A stretch of 46,203 nt of DNA from positions 1 to 46,203 of the forward strand of contig NZ_PYWI01000029.1 of assembly GCF_003049575.1 (NCBI RefSeq), read 5' to 3'. Below the pieces are notes generated by a model. The model did not search any database. It was not told where the DNA came from and worked only from the letters and a program-made list of their open reading frames with translations. This document shows, piece after piece, positions 1 through 11,453 of the stretch. The DNA comes from Lysinibacillus parviboronicapiens (GTDB lineage Bacteria; Bacillota; Bacilli; Bacillales_A; Planococcaceae). The position numbers and the translations under genes are program-made. Numbering within the stretch: position 1 is the first letter of the stretch; every line of letters starts with the position of its first letter.

Positions 1-49
1 AGGCACGCCGCCAGCGTTCGTCCTGAGCCAGGATCAAACTCTCCATAAA
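1..49 (-). rRNA. 16S rRNA, 5' end only (runs off the window)
   Basis: Read on the minus strand, this is the universal 16S start: the GAGTTTGATCCTGGCTCAG block (primer 27F site) followed by GACGAACGCTGGCGGCG. Only the first ~49 nt are present and the gene continues beyond position 1. The exact mature 5' end is placed by similarity to Bacillus 16S and may be off by a few bases. It lies downstream of gyrA and the HD-GYP gene, as rrnO lies downstream of gyrA in B. subtilis. The window ending inside a multi-copy rRNA operon suggests a contig break. Confidence 0.95.
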
Positions 50-222
50 AGAAATTTGATTAGCTCAAATTGTTTTGCTGGCATCAATTTTGATGTCCAA
101 AATTTTGTTTCGTTCACTAACTGAAAGATAGTTACTAAAAACGTTATTGATTACGTTTTGCTTGTTCAGTTTTCAAGGTTCATGTTGTTTCGTTTAGTGC
201 GTCACCTCTTGGCGACTCACTT

Positions 223-251
223 ATAATATCAAGTTTCTAAAACTATGTCAA
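223..251 (-). promoter_or_regulatory. rRNA operon promoter (sigma-A type)
   Basis: On the minus strand there is a perfect -35 TTGACA (246-251), a 17-bp spacer and a -10 TATTAT (223-228). The leader of ~170 nt towards the 16S gene contains the CCTTGAAAACTGAACAA block (around 160-180) that is common in Bacillaceae rRNA leaders. The strong consensus fits an rRNA promoter. Confidence 0.85.
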
Positions 252-306
252 CACTTTCTCTAAAAAAATTAAAATGTTTTTTAAATATCTTTGTTTAATA
301 GAAAAT

Positions 307-337
307 AAGGCAATCTAAATTATAACTGATTGCCTTA
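307..337 (-). terminator. Terminator after the HD-GYP gene
   Basis: Perfect 9-bp inverted repeat AAGGCAATC/GATTGCCTT with a 12-nt loop, starting 10 nt past the stop codon. On the minus strand it is followed by ATTTTCT. It separates the HD-GYP gene from the rRNA promoter. Confidence 0.75.
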
Positions 338-346
338 TCGCAATTG

Positions 347-1429
347 TCAATCTGTAATGATCCGCGAAATATAGAAAGTCCGATTTTTCGCTAAATCAAA
401 GATTTCCCCTGTATTACTTAATTTAATAAGAGGCCTTGTTGGAGCGAATTTGTTGACGAACATTACTTCACCACGTTCTAAATTAGAAAGTTCCACAATT
501 GTACCGATAGGTAAATCTGCAACCAGATCAATAAGCGCCTGCACTACTTTAATATCAAACTTTCCAAATTCAGATTCATTAACCATCTCAATCACTTTAA
601 ATGAAGATTGCTTAGATCGATATACGCGTTCACATGTCATTGCATGAAATACATCTGCAACGGCAATTATCTGTGCAAAGATTGATATATTGGCGATTTT
701 TTCACCCTTAGGGTAACCGCTCCCGTTTAAACGCTCATGGTGCTGGAAGATAGCTTCTTTCATCGTATCCTTTAAAATCGTTAAATCCTTCACCATATTA
801 TAACTATATAGAGGGTGCTTATAAATTTCATCGAATTCTTGCTCAGTTAAGGTCGTTTTCTTATCGCGAATACGTGGATGGATTTTAGCCATACCACAAT
901 CTGCTAATAAACCTCCAATTGCTACTTGAATCGTAAGCCCTCTATCATAGCCTAATTTTTGTGCAATAACAGAAGAAATTAACGCTGTAGCTATACAATG
1001 ATGATATAAATAGTCTTTAGGATTGGAATACTCATTTAAATCAAAAATAATTGTACGATCTTCTAAAACCATCTCTAGTAATGGCAAAATAATTGTACGT
1101 GCTTTCGCAATATCTACCTTTGCACCAGCTTCCCAATTTTTAAATTCCCTTTTAAATTGCTCAACAGAATTATTGTACACTCTTCTAAATGTTGGAACAG
1201 CTTCTAGTGGAATAGCCACTTCTAGTTCTTCTTCATTCGACTGCCCATCTTTCATGCCATCTTTATATACAGGGACTCTTGAAATATTAAATGCACTAAA
1301 GACTTGTAGATGTTCATGGGAAATTATTGTGTTTTTAAAAATTATTGGATATTGTGTATTTGCAAAAATATCTTCAGATATTACTTTACCCAAGCGTAAC
1401 TCTGAAATTGGGACATGTATAGTTTCCAT
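347..1429 (-). CDS. HD-GYP domain protein with a degenerate HD motif
   Basis: 360 aa. The N-terminal ~125 residues are not recognised; residues ~140-290 form an HD-GYP domain, the family that hydrolyses cyclic di-GMP. Visible hallmarks: H143-H144, the HP of helix 205-206, the HHE motif at 230-232, GSGYP ending at 240, and the IAVADVFHAMT block. The metal-binding HD pair of the usual LHDIGK motif reads A176-D177 (LLADCGMAK), so a key histidine is missing and c-di-GMP hydrolysis may be lost or altered. No membrane segment is obvious. An AGAGGTG ribosome-binding site precedes the ATG. It lies between gyrA and the rRNA operon, where B. subtilis has no gene. It could be a degenerate sensor, not an enzyme. 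Confidence 0.85.
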   Translation of the reverse strand: METIHVPISELRLGKVISEDIFANTQYPIIFKNTIISHEHLQVFSAFNISRVPVYKDGMKDGQSNEEELEVAIPLEAVPTFRRVYNNSVEQFKREFKNWEAGAKVDIAKARTIILPLLEMVLEDRTIIFDLNEYSNPKDYLYHHCIATALISSVIAQKLGYDRGLTIQVAIGGLLADCGMAKIHPRIRDKKTTLTEQEFDEIYKHPLYSYNMVKDLTILKDTMKEAIFQHHERLNGSGYPKGEKIANISIFAQIIAVADVFHAMTCERVYRSKQSSFKVIEMVNESEFGKFDIKVVQALIDLVADLPIGTIVELSNLERGEVMFVNKFAPTRPLIKLSNTGEIFDLAKNRTFYISRIITD

Positions 1430-1530
1430 GAAATTAACACCTCTTCACTATTTCACTTGCTTAACATTAAGGTTTATTTCATTTTATCATGGAATTCAAA
1501 ATAATTACTTATTTTTCATGATTTATAATA

Positions 1531-1569
1531 AAAAACCGATGATTGACAAACTATTATTGTCATCATCGG
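1531..1569 (-). terminator. Terminator after gyrA
   Basis: Inverted repeat CCGATGAT(T)GACAA / TTGTCATCATCGG, 13 bp with one bulged base and a 7-nt loop. On the minus strand it is followed by TTTTTTATTAT. It begins a few bases past the gyrA stop codon and closes the gyrB-gyrA unit. Confidence 0.85.
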
Positions 1570-1577
1570 CCTTATTA

Positions 1578-4049
1578 TTATTCTTCTATTTGTTCTTCAT
1601 CTTCAGAAGAGTCGTCCTCTTCTTCTTTTTCGACTTTCGCAACGGTTGCAACAAGTTCCTCATCTCCTAAACGGATTAAACGAACGCCTTGTGTGCTACG
1701 ACCAATTAACGAGATATCATTTACATCCATACGAATCAGCATACCATTGATTGTAATCAGCATTAAATCTTCTGAGCCATCAACAGTTTTTACAGCTACC
1801 ATAGGACCGTTTTTATCAGTAATTTGAATTGTTTTTAAACCTACGCCACCTCGACTTTGTAAACGATATTCTTCTTCAGAAGTTCGTTTACCGTAACCCT
1901 TCTCGGTAACAACTAAAATTTCTTCCCCAGCCTCAACAATTTCCATTCCAACTACTTCGTCACCATCACGTAGTTTAATACCACGTACACCGCCTGCTGT
2001 ACGACCCATTGAACGAATATCATCTTCTTGGAAACGAACAAGCATTCCATCACGCGTACCAATAATTACTTGCTTAGAGCCATCTGTTAAACGAACCGCA
2101 ATTAAATCGTCATCTTCACGCAAGCTAATTGCTATTAAACCGTTTGTACGGATGTTCGCAAATTGAGATACTGGTGTGCGTTTAGTAATACCTGTTTTCG
2201 TTGTAAAGATAAAGTAAGCATCCTCATCAAATGAACCAACACGGATCATTGCAGTTACCTTTTCATCTTTTTCAATATTGAGTAAGTTAACAATTGGTAA
2301 GCCCTTTGCTGTACGACCATATTCAGGAATCTCGTAACCTTTTGCTCGGAATACTTTACCCTTTGATGTGAAGAATAAAATTGTATCGTGTGTAGATGTA
2401 TTCATCAGGTGCTCTACGAAATCATCTTCGTTTGTACCCATACCTTGAACACCACGACCACCACGTTTTTGACTGCGATATGTATTCGCAGCTAAACGCT
2501 TAATATAACCATTGTGAGTTAAAGTAACTACCGAATTTTCGACTGGAATTAAATCCTCGTCTTCAATCATTTCCAAACCACCAGATGTAATTTCTGTGCG
2601 ACGTGTATCATTGAAACGTTCTTTTACTTCTAATATTTCGGTACGAATGATTTCAACAATTTTGGCTTCATCTGCTAAGATTGCTTTTAATTCAGCAATT
2701 AACACTTGTAGCTCTTGATATTCGGCTTCTATTTTTTCACGCTCTAATCCACTTAAACGAACTAATCGCATATCTAAAATTGCTTGTGCTTGACGTTCAG
2801 ATAAATTAAATCGTTCCATTAATTGTGGCTTCGCTTCATCACCACTGCGAGAACCGCGAATAATTGCAATTATTTCATCAATATGATCAAGAGCAATGCG
2901 TAAGCCCTCTAAAATATGTGCACGGTCTTCTGCTTTCTTTAAATCAAATTCTGTACGACGACGGATAATGACTTTTTGATGCTCAAGATAATGATACAGC
3001 ATCTCTTTTAAGCCCATTACTTTTGGTTGACCATTCACTAGAGACAACATATTAATGCCGAAGCTTGATTGCATTGCTGTTTGTTTATATAAATTGTTTA
3101 ATACAACATTGGCATTAGCATCTTTACGCACTTCAATGACCACACGCATTCCTCGGCGGTCTGATTCATCCCGTAAGTTTGTAATGCCATCTATTTTTTT
3201 ATCACGTACAAGCTCTGCAATCTTTTCAATGAGCTTAGCTTTGTTTACTTGATAAGGTAATTCGTGAATAAGAATTGTTTCCTTACCATTCGCTTTTTGT
3301 TCAATTTCTACCTTTGCACGAATAATAATTGAACCGCGCCCAGTATCATAGGCACGACGAATGCCACTTCGGCCTAAAATTAAACCGCCTGTAGGGAAAT
3401 CAGGTCCTGGGATAATCTCCATAAGCTCTTCTGTTGTAATGGCAGGATTCTCAGAAAGTGCAAGTACTGCATCAATTGTTTCGCCAAGTTGATGAGGTGG
3501 AATATTCGTCGCCATACCAACGGCAATCCCCGCGGCACCATTTACTAATAAGTTTGGATAACGACTTGGTAGAACAACTGGTTCTTTTTCAGAGCCATCG
3601 TAGTTATCAGTATAGTCAATTGTATTTTTATTAATATCACGTAGCATTTCCATTGCAATACGTGACATACGTGATTCTGTGTAACGCATCGCTGCAGCAC
3701 CATCGCCATCGACAGATCCAAAGTTACCATGACCATCAACAAGCATATATCGGTAACTAAAATCTTGCGCCATACGTACCATTGCATCATAAATTGATGA
3801 GTCACCATGTGGGTGATACTTACCCATTACATCCCCGACAATACGTGCTGATTTTTTGTACGCTTTATCTGCTGTATTTCCTAACTCTTGCATGCCATAT
3901 AAAATACGACGATGTACTGGTTTTAATCCATCACGCACATCTGGTAGTGCACGTGATACGATTACACTCATCGCATAATCGAGAAAAGATGTTTCGATTT
4001 CTTCTGTTATATTAATTCCTTTAACACCAGAGCGTTCTTGTTCTGACAA
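1578..4049 (-). CDS. gyrA: DNA gyrase subunit A
   Basis: 823 aa, normal family length. GyrA breaks and rejoins both strands while gyrase introduces negative supercoils with ATP. The N-terminal winged-helix/tower domain carries the catalytic tyrosine Y123 in AMRYTESRM. The quinolone-determining region reads HGDSSIYD with S84 and D88, the usual drug-sensitive residues. The C-terminal beta-pinwheel (from ~500) contains the GyrA box QKRGGRG, which marks gyrase and not topoisomerase IV. The tail is strongly acidic ([17 protein letters not shown]). The start is ATG, 25 bp after gyrB, so the two are probably co-transcribed; a strong terminator follows. Confidence 0.98.
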   Translation of the reverse strand: MSEQERSGVKGINITEEIETSFLDYAMSVIVSRALPDVRDGLKPVHRRILYGMQELGNTADKAYKKSARIVGDVMGKYHPHGDSSIYDAMVRMAQDFSYRYMLVDGHGNFGSVDGDGAAAMRYTESRMSRIAMEMLRDINKNTIDYTDNYDGSEKEPVVLPSRYPNLLVNGAAGIAVGMATNIPPHQLGETIDAVLALSENPAITTEELMEIIPGPDFPTGGLILGRSGIRRAYDTGRGSIIIRAKVEIEQKANGKETILIHELPYQVNKAKLIEKIAELVRDKKIDGITNLRDESDRRGMRVVIEVRKDANANVVLNNLYKQTAMQSSFGINMLSLVNGQPKVMGLKEMLYHYLEHQKVIIRRRTEFDLKKAEDRAHILEGLRIALDHIDEIIAIIRGSRSGDEAKPQLMERFNLSERQAQAILDMRLVRLSGLEREKIEAEYQELQVLIAELKAILADEAKIVEIIRTEILEVKERFNDTRRTEITSGGLEMIEDEDLIPVENSVVTLTHNGYIKRLAANTYRSQKRGGRGVQGMGTNEDDFVEHLMNTSTHDTILFFTSKGKVFRAKGYEIPEYGRTAKGLPIVNLLNIEKDEKVTAMIRVGSFDEDAYFIFTTKTGITKRTPVSQFANIRTNGLIAISLREDDDLIAVRLTDGSKQVIIGTRDGMLVRFQEDDIRSMGRTAGGVRGIKLRDGDEVVGMEIVEAGEEILVVTEKGYGKRTSEEEYRLQSRGGVGLKTIQITDKNGPMVAVKTVDGSEDLMLITINGMLIRMDVNDISLIGRSTQGVRLIRLGDEELVATVAKVEKEEEDDSSEDEEQIEE

Positions 4050-4074
4050 AGTGTAGACCTCCCCTCACAAAAAA

Positions 4075-6012
<1,938 letters not shown>

Positions 6013-6103
6013 CTACTCCTTCATAACATCATTGTGTGTAAATGAATGAACAGTCAACCGAGCTGACTATTACCATTCTTTTATAATCTAAAAAACTCCC
6101 CGG

Positions 6104-7219
6104 CTAACTTTCCTCAATCGCACCTTGTTTCACGTGGAACAGTTGTGCATGTTCCATCGTCTCATGATGAATTCCATCAACACTTGTAGTAGTAACAAAG
6201 GTCTGGACTTCACCTTGAATGGTATTTAATAAATGCGATTGGCGATAATCATCGAGTTCCGACAATACATCGTCTAAAAGTAGAATGGGTGTTTCATTTG
6301 TTTCTTGTTTAATTAGTTCAATTTCAGCGAGCTTTAACGATAACGCAGTTGTACGTTGTTGTCCCTGTGAGCCATATGTCTGCACATCATAGTTATTCAC
6401 TAAAAACTGCAGATCATCTCGATGCGGACCAACCATAGTTACACCGCGATCAAATTCACGATCCTTTGCTTCTAGCAATTTTTTGTGCAAAAGATTTTCT
6501 ACTTCACTAGGAGTGTGTTCTTTTTCAATACCAGCTACTGTGCGGTATTTAATAGCTAAAGTTTCCTTACCTTGTGAAATACCTGCGTGAATAGGTTCTG
6601 CCCACTCCTGTAATAAATCCATAAATTGAAATCTTTTACGAATAATTTGGGTAGCTGCATGAATATATTGCTCATTATAGACTTCATACATTACATCATC
6701 GATCATTACCTTGCCTTGGTTTATTTTCAAATAATGATTACGCTGCTTTAAAATTTTTTGAAAGGTTAATAAATCATGTAAATAGACCGGAGAAATCTGT
6801 CCAATCTCCATATCGATAAAACGTCGTCGTATTTGCGGACTCCCTTTTACAACATTTAAATCTTCGGGTGCAAACATAACCACATTCATTTGACCAATAT
6901 AATGACTAAGGCGACTTTGCTCAATATGATTTATCTTACCTTTTTTACCCTTTTTCGTAATCGTAAGCTCAATTGGTAAAATACCGTGCCTTTTTTGAAC
7001 GGCCCCTTCTATTTTACCATAGTCTGAATCCCAACGTATCAATTCTTTATCGTTCGTCGTACGATGTGATTTAGCCATCGCCAATACGTAGATGGATTCC
7101 ATGACATTTGTTTTCCCTTGAGCATTTTCACCAATAAACACATTAATTTTTGGAGAGAAATTTAACGCTAAAGCATCATAGTTACGGTAATTTGTAAGTT
7201 TTAACTGCTCAATATGCAT
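6104..7219 (-). CDS. recF: DNA replication and repair protein RecF
   Basis: 371 aa, full length. RecF is an ABC/SMC-like ATPase that, with RecO and RecR, loads RecA at single-strand gaps and stalled forks. Seen: Walker A GENAQGKT at 30-37, the ABC signature [16 protein letters not shown], and Walker [14 protein letters not shown] near the C-terminus. The start ATG lies 3 bp after the yaaA stop, indicating co-translation. The 3' end of the gene contains a near-perfect parS site (6126-6141), encoding part of the tail. Confidence 0.97.
   Translation of the reverse strand: MHIEQLKLTNYRNYDALALNFSPKINVFIGENAQGKTNVMESIYVLAMAKSHRTTNDKELIRWDSDYGKIEGAVQKRHGILPIELTITKKGKKGKINHIEQSRLSHYIGQMNVVMFAPEDLNVVKGSPQIRRRFIDMEIGQISPVYLHDLLTFQKILKQRNHYLKINQGKVMIDDVMYEVYNEQYIHAATQIIRKRFQFMDLLQEWAEPIHAGISQGKETLAIKYRTVAGIEKEHTPSEVENLLHKKLLEAKDREFDRGVTMVGPHRDDLQFLVNNYDVQTYGSQGQQRTTALSLKLAEIELIKQETNETPILLLDDVLSELDDYRQSHLLNTIQGEVQTFVTTTSVDGIHHETMEHAQLFHVKQGAIEES
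6126..6141. promoter_or_regulatory. parS site inside recF (15/16 match)
   Basis: TGTTTCACGTGGAACA differs from the Bacillus parS consensus TGTTTCACGTGAAACA at one base. ParB binds such sites close to the origin, loads as a clamp and recruits SMC. It lies in the coding sequence of recF, ~4 kb from the oriC boxes. Match is seen directly; binding is inferred. Confidence 0.8.
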
Positions 7220-7222
7220 ATT

Positions 7223-7447
7223 TTATTGTCCAGCGGGTCCAACGATACGAAATCGACCACATCCTGGTATATTTACGACGTCTCCATTACGCAATTTGCG
7301 ACCACGGCGATCATCTACTTCGCCATTTACGTATACTTCATTTTCGTGTAAAAACCATTTAGCCATGCCACCTGAGCTAATAGCATCAGTCATTTTCAAA
7401 AGTTGTCCTAACGTCACAAACTCAACGTCAATTTCAATGTCTTTCAT
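7223..7447 (-). CDS. yaaA: S4-domain RNA-binding protein YaaA
   Basis: 74 aa (B. subtilis 71). A single small S4 domain: FVTLGQLLKMTDAISSGGMA, then the VNGEVDDRRGRKLRNGD block that contacts RNA in this family. The ATG at 7445-7447 was chosen: it has GGAGGGTGA eight to nine bases upstream. An in-frame TTG further upstream (7463-7465) overlaps that ribosome-binding site and is rejected. It lies directly upstream of recF (3-bp gap), the conserved dnaN-yaaA-recF order. The function is not established beyond RNA binding; a ribosome-assembly role is often proposed. Confidence 0.92.
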   Translation of the reverse strand: MKDIEIDVEFVTLGQLLKMTDAISSGGMAKWFLHENEVYVNGEVDDRRGRKLRNGDVVNIPGCGRFRIVGPAGQ

Positions 7448-7512
7448 AGCTGTGTCACCCTCCAAATACAGAATATCTATCTCTCTATCATACCTAAAAA
7501 TGCAGCATAAGT

Positions 7513-7542
7513 AAAAAAAGATAGCCGCAGTTAACGACTATC
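7513..7542 (-). terminator. Terminator between dnaN and yaaA
   Basis: On the minus strand, GATAGTCG, a 7-nt loop, CGGCTATC (one G-T pair), then a run of seven T. It lies ~90 bp after the dnaN stop and would end the dnaA-dnaN transcript, partly uncoupling yaaA-recF. Confidence 0.8.
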
Positions 7543-7632
7543 TCCTAAAGCATATCAAAATTATTCGTGGTAACTAACAGAAAAAAGTGAACATAAGAAC
7601 TGCTCTTTTGTCAGGTACTTACTCATAAATAA

Positions 7633-8769
7633 TTAGTAAGTACGCACTGGTAAAATTAACTGTAGAATTGCGTCATCATGTACAGAGCGTAGAATAAACG
7701 GTCTCATTGCCCCTGTAAATTGAATAACCACATCTTGGCCATCAATTGCTTTTAAAGCTTCCATCATGTATTTCGCACTAAAAGAAATCTTTAAGCTTTC
7801 CCCTTCTAATGCTTCTACAGGAATTTCCTCTTGTACTTTCCCAATTTCTGGTGAATTAGACGAAACTTCGACAGCTTGATTATCTAAAATGTCGAAGCGC
7901 ACGACATTATTACGATCTCCGCGAGCTACAAGTGACGCACGATCGATTGCTTGTAATAATGCTTTACCATTAATCGTCACATTTGTTTGATATTCTTCTG
8001 GAATTAAACGTGTAGTATCTGGGTAGTTGCCTTCTAGTAAACGAGAGAAGAATAATACATCTCCCGTTTTAAATAATACTTGCTGGCTAGTAATAACAAT
8101 TTGAACAAGGTTTGTAGAATCCTCTAAGACCTTGTTTAATTCATTTAAGCTTTTCCCAGGAATGACCACACTATGTTCAACTGCTGGTAAATTTTCTAGT
8201 TGTACTTTTCGTCTTGCTAGACGATGACTATCTGTTGCAACACACATTAATGCTTCATTTTTTATCTGCCAGTTTACACCTGTCAACACCGGTCTGCTTT
8301 CTGAAGTGGCTACTGCAAATACTGTTTCACGGATAATTGACTTTAATAAATCAGCCGGTATAGTAAATTTTTGATCTTCGGTTAATTCAGGTAGTAATGG
8401 ATATTCTGCTGCATCTGAGCCAATTAAATGGAATTCAGATTTACCTGAACGAATATGTGTTTGGAAGCCAGCTGTTACTTGTATTTCAACATCATTAGTT
8501 GGTAACTTACGTACAATTTCATTGAACATACGAGCTTGTACAACAATAGAACCTGTTTCAGTTATCTGGATAATTTGTTGGCCATCTTCTTCTACTGGAA
8601 TAAAAGTTTGGATGGTAATATCAGCGTCACTACCTGTTAAGCGGATACCTTCGTCTGTGACATCAATTTTAATCCCCGTTAAAATCGGAATAGTTGTTTT
8701 AGAACTTACAGCTTTCATGACATCATTTAAACCCTCTAATAAACGGTCACGTAAAATATCAAATTTCAT
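7633..8769 (-). CDS. dnaN: DNA polymerase III beta subunit (sliding clamp)
   Basis: 378 aa, same length as B. subtilis DnaN. It forms a dimeric ring around DNA that tethers the replicative polymerase and recruits repair factors. The three repeated clamp domains are seen by homology; the N-terminus MKFDILRDRLLEGLNDV, the central VLTGVNW block and the C-terminal ILPVRTY ending are characteristic. It is downstream of dnaA across a 168-bp gap that holds DnaA boxes and the candidate unwinding element. The ATG is preceded by GTGAGGGAAAA. Confidence 0.98.
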   Translation of the reverse strand: MKFDILRDRLLEGLNDVMKAVSSKTTIPILTGIKIDVTDEGIRLTGSDADITIQTFIPVEEDGQQIIQITETGSIVVQARMFNEIVRKLPTNDVEIQVTAGFQTHIRSGKSEFHLIGSDAAEYPLLPELTEDQKFTIPADLLKSIIRETVFAVATSESRPVLTGVNWQIKNEALMCVATDSHRLARRKVQLENLPAVEHSVVIPGKSLNELNKVLEDSTNLVQIVITSQQVLFKTGDVLFFSRLLEGNYPDTTRLIPEEYQTNVTINGKALLQAIDRASLVARGDRNNVVRFDILDNQAVEVSSNSPEIGKVQEEIPVEALEGESLKISFSAKYMMEALKAIDGQDVVIQFTGAMRPFILRSVHDDAILQLILPVRTY

Positions 8770-8779
8770 TTGTTTTCCC

Positions 8780-8934
8780 TCACATATTTATATTATTTAT
8801 TTATTAAATATAAAAAGATATAGTAATAGGCCCTGTGGATTTGTGGATAAGTGCTTTGAGATGAATAAAATCAGTCTATCCACATGTAGATAGACTGTGC
8901 ATAACTTTGTGTTTAAATAATTGAATTGTCCACA
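8780..8934. other. oriC right part: DNA unwinding element, DnaA-trio and DnaA boxes between dnaA and dnaN
   Basis: Read on the minus strand from dnaA to dnaN: boxes TTGTCCACA (8926-8934, one mismatch), TTATGCACA (8896-8904, one mismatch), TGTGGATAG (8876-8884, one mismatch), and the adjoining pair TTATCCACA (8842-8850, perfect) and AATCCACA. A short GC step GGGCC follows, then CTATTACTATATCTT (about 8815-8829), matching the DnaA-trio layout of B. subtilis, then a ~45-bp A/T-only-like stretch (8780-8825). In B. subtilis this order marks where DnaA melts the duplex. The match is by pattern; melting is inferred. Confidence 0.85.
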
Positions 8935-8937
8935 GGA

Positions 8938-10287
8938 TTATTTCCCTAGCATACTTCGTATTTGTTTAATATCTTGTTGGAGTTGAGCGTCATTTTTCAA
9001 CATAGAAGATATTTTTTCGTGAGCATGGATAACTGTTGTATGATCACGACCTCCGAATTCTTCTCCAATTTTCGGCAACGAAAAATCTGTTAATTCGCGT
9101 GATAAAAACATCGCAATTTGACGTGGAAAGGCAATTAATTTCGTTCGTTTTTTTGCGACAAAATCTTCTAAACGAATACTAAAGTGCTCTCCTACTGCAT
9201 TTTGAATGTCTAAAATGGAGACAGTTCGTGGTTTAGCATTAGGAATTATATCTTTCAACGCTTCAGCAGCTAATGTCGCATTAATATCCTTGTTAACAAG
9301 CGATGAGTACGCCACGACACGAATAAGCGCACCCTCAAGCTCCCGAATATTGGAGTCAATCTGGTTCGCAATATAGAGCATTACTTCGTTTGGAACATCT
9401 AGACCATCTGCTTTAGCCTTTTTCCGTAGAATAGCAATACGAGTTTCTAAATCTGGTGGTGCAATATCTGTAATTAATCCCCATTCAAATCGTGAGCGTA
9501 AACGATCCTCTAATGTGGGAATCTCTTTTGGTGGGCGGTCACTTGATATAACTATTTGTTTTGATTCTTCATGCAATGTGTTAAATGTATGGAAAAATTC
9601 TTCTTGCGTAGATTCTTTTCCAGCTAGGAATTGAATATCATCAATTAGTAGCACATCTACATTGCGATATTTGTTGCGAAAATCGAGTGCTTTATTATCA
9701 CGAATAGAGTTAATGAATTCATTTGTAAACTTTTCCGATGATAAGTATACAACTTTTGCATTTGGATTATGTTCCAACACATAGTGGCCAATTGCATGCA
9801 TTAAATGCGTTTTACCAAGTCCTACTCCCCCATATATAAAGAAAGGGTTATAGGCCTTAGCGGGTGCTTCAGCAACAGCTAAAGAAGCAGCATGTGCAAA
9901 GCGGTTACCAGAGCCTATGACAAACGTATCAAATGTATATTTCGGGTTTAACATACCTGGTGAAATATCGTGATGATCGTTATTTTTTGCTTGGATAATA
10001 GGCGCTGGTAAGTCAAAATCGTCCGAATCCTGGTTTTTTTGAACAACAAATTTAATAAGCAAGTCTTCGCCTGTAAGCTCCGTTAATATACCTGTAATCA
10101 AATGAATATAATGATTTTCAAGCCAATCTCGAGCAAACGAATTTGGCGCGGCAATTGTCACTGTTGATCCACTACCATTGTATGAAAGTAGTTTAGTAGA
10201 CTTTAGCCACGTTTCGAAGCTTGGTTTAGAAATTTTTTGTTCAACTTGAGCCAGGACATTATTCCATAATTCTTCTAAATGTTCCAA
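8938..10287 (-). CDS. dnaA: Chromosomal replication initiator DnaA
   Basis: 449 aa (B. subtilis 446). An AAA+ ATPase that binds 9-bp DnaA boxes and opens oriC. Domain I ~1-85 with [10 protein letters not shown], a variable linker ~85-115, the AAA+ domain with Walker A GGVGLGKT (153-160) and Walker B LLIDDIQF (D216-D217), then domain IV with the DnaA signature [15 protein letters not shown] for box recognition. The start is TTG, supported by AAAGGAG 9 nt upstream and by the conserved N-terminus. Its upstream region holds the main DnaA-box array, which allows autoregulation. Confidence 0.98.
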   Translation of the reverse strand: MEHLEELWNNVLAQVEQKISKPSFETWLKSTKLLSYNGSGSTVTIAAPNSFARDWLENHYIHLITGILTELTGEDLLIKFVVQKNQDSDDFDLPAPIIQAKNNDHHDISPGMLNPKYTFDTFVIGSGNRFAHAASLAVAEAPAKAYNPFFIYGGVGLGKTHLMHAIGHYVLEHNPNAKVVYLSSEKFTNEFINSIRDNKALDFRNKYRNVDVLLIDDIQFLAGKESTQEEFFHTFNTLHEESKQIVISSDRPPKEIPTLEDRLRSRFEWGLITDIAPPDLETRIAILRKKAKADGLDVPNEVMLYIANQIDSNIRELEGALIRVVAYSSLVNKDINATLAAEALKDIIPNAKPRTVSILDIQNAVGEHFSIRLEDFVAKKRTKLIAFPRQIAMFLSRELTDFSLPKIGEEFGGRDHTTVIHAHEKISSMLKNDAQLQQDIKQIRSMLGK

Positions 10288-10332
10288 GCTGCTATTCTCC
10301 TTTACAGTTCAATACATATACAGCAATAAAAA

Positions 10333-10360
10333 AATATAGTGCATTTATGTGTTAAGTAAA
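10333..10360 (-). promoter_or_regulatory. Candidate dnaA promoter
   Basis: On the minus strand, TTTACT (10355-10360), a 16-bp spacer, and TATATT (10333-10338), ~45 bp upstream of the dnaA start. The match is moderate. The DnaA boxes begin ~20-40 bp further upstream, compatible with DnaA autoregulation. Confidence 0.4.
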
Positions 10361-10377
10361 TACGTTCATTTTACGAC

Positions 10378-10696
10378 TAGTCCACAAAATCACAAGCTGT
10401 GGATAAAACTTAACCAAAGGCTGTGATAAAAATTATCCACAGCATATCAACAGTTGTGGATAAAAGAATAGTTCGTTTCAGTTTTCAACAAAGTGAAGCA
10501 CAGTTATCGTATCAGAAAAACAAAGCTATTTCAATAGTTTGCGAAACTTATCCACACAACCTTTGTTTATGCACTTTTGAGTTGTCCACAAGCACTGCTT
10601 ATGTGAAAAAGCTGTAGATAACACTTGTGGATAAAAAAACATGCAAAAAATACTATACACAAGTCTGTGTAAAAAAGACAAGTCTTCTGTGGATAA
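10378..10696. other. oriC left part: DnaA-box array upstream of dnaA
   Basis: Six perfect 9-mers TTATCCACA in either orientation: 10398-10406, 10433-10441, 10455-10463, 10548-10556, 10626-10634, 10688-10696. One-mismatch boxes are at 10582-10590 (TTGTCCACA) and 10613-10621 (TTATCTACA); a two-mismatch box is at 10378-10386. A given 9-mer is expected less than once in the whole window by chance. Together with 8780-8934 on the other side of dnaA this makes a bipartite origin as in B. subtilis. No credible gene lies in 10288-10872. Confidence 0.95.
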
Positions 10697-10788
10697 TTAA
10701 CATCAAGGAAAATAAGAATCAAGAATTAAAGTTATTTTTTTAAAATCAGCGATTCACTTTAATTGTTGAAAGAAATTTATGAAATACA

Positions 10789-10818
10789 TTGACAAAATAG
10801 CTGATTACTATATATAAT
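10789..10818 (+). promoter_or_regulatory. rpmH promoter
   Basis: Perfect TTGACA (10789-10794), an 18-bp spacer and perfect TATAAT (10813-10818). Transcription would begin near 10825, ~48 nt before the rpmH start codon. Strong sigma-A promoter, as expected for a ribosomal protein gene. Confidence 0.85.
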
Positions 10819-10872
10819 ATGCAGGTCTGTATGTTGAAAAATTCAACTTTCATTCAGGAGGTGTCTATATAC

Positions 10873-11007
10873 ATGAAACGTACTTACCAACCAAAAAAGC
10901 GTAAGCACAGTAAAGTTCACGGTTTCCGCGCACGCATGAGCACGAAAAACGGCCGTAAAGTTCTTGCTGCTCGCCGTCGTAAAGGCAGAAAAGTTTTATC
11001 AGCATAA
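10873..11007 (+). CDS. rpmH: Ribosomal protein bL34
   Basis: 44 aa, the usual length. [12 protein letters not shown] at the start and the Arg/Lys-rich body ([15 protein letters not shown]) are diagnostic of L34, a small 50S protein that contacts 23S rRNA. The ATG at 10873 was chosen for its AGGAGGTG site ~10 nt upstream and for family length; an upstream in-frame start would add 18 unrelated residues. It is the first gene right of the origin and is followed by a terminator before rnpA, the conserved rpmH-rnpA pair. Confidence 0.98.
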   Translation: MKRTYQPKKRKHSKVHGFRARMSTKNGRKVLAARRRKGRKVLSA

Positions 11008-11014
11008 AATAAGT

Positions 11015-11044
11015 CCACTGAGCCACATCAGTGGTCTTTTTTTT
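11015..11044 (+). terminator. Terminator or attenuator between rpmH and rnpA
   Basis: CCACTGA, 6-nt loop, TCAGTGG, then TC and a run of eight T. It starts 8 nt past the rpmH stop. Partial read-through would give the much lower rnpA expression usually needed relative to rpmH (inference). Confidence 0.85.
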
Positions 11045-11107
11045 CTTTATTTTTGGTAAACCTAAAAATAGAGATCGAAGGATATTATTTAGTAGCAGGT
11101 GAAAGTA

Positions 11108-11452
11108 ATGAAAAAACGCCAAAGAGTGAAAAAGAATGAAGATTTTCAAAAGGTGTTTAAAAAGGGGAAGTCTTTCGCTAATCGTCAGTTTGTCGTTTAC
11201 TTTTTACCAAAAGAGGGACAAACGGAGTTTCGTATAGGCTTATCAGTAAGTAAAAAGCTTGGTAATGCGGTAACACGCAACCAAATTAAGCGGTATATTC
11301 GACAAAGCATTCATGAAGTAAAAGATGAGCTCAAGCCGAATATGGACTATGTTATTATCGCCAGACATCCGGCGGCCACTATGGATTTTCATGAAGTGAA
11401 ACAAAGTTTGCAGCATGTACTACGAATCGCTAAAGTTTTAAAAAAGGCATAG
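11108..11452 (+). CDS. rnpA: Ribonuclease P protein component
   Basis: 114 aa. RnpA binds the catalytic RNase P RNA and helps recognise the 5' leader of precursor tRNAs. The family signature [10 protein letters not shown] is at ~57-66, preceded by [11 protein letters not shown]. The ATG at 11108 gives [20 protein letters not shown], matching Bacillus RnpA. A GTG three codons upstream overlaps the AGGTGA ribosome-binding site and is rejected. It sits between rpmH and yidC in the conserved order. Confidence 0.96.
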   Translation: MKKRQRVKKNEDFQKVFKKGKSFANRQFVVYFLPKEGQTEFRIGLSVSKKLGNAVTRNQIKRYIRQSIHEVKDELKPNMDYVIIARHPAATMDFHEVKQSLQHVLRIAKVLKKA

Positions 11453-11453
11453 T

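Noticed and set aside
1023..1670. 215-codon plus-strand frame across the HD-GYP start and gyrA end
   Set aside because: Antisense to two well-supported genes and their terminator; no recognisable motifs.
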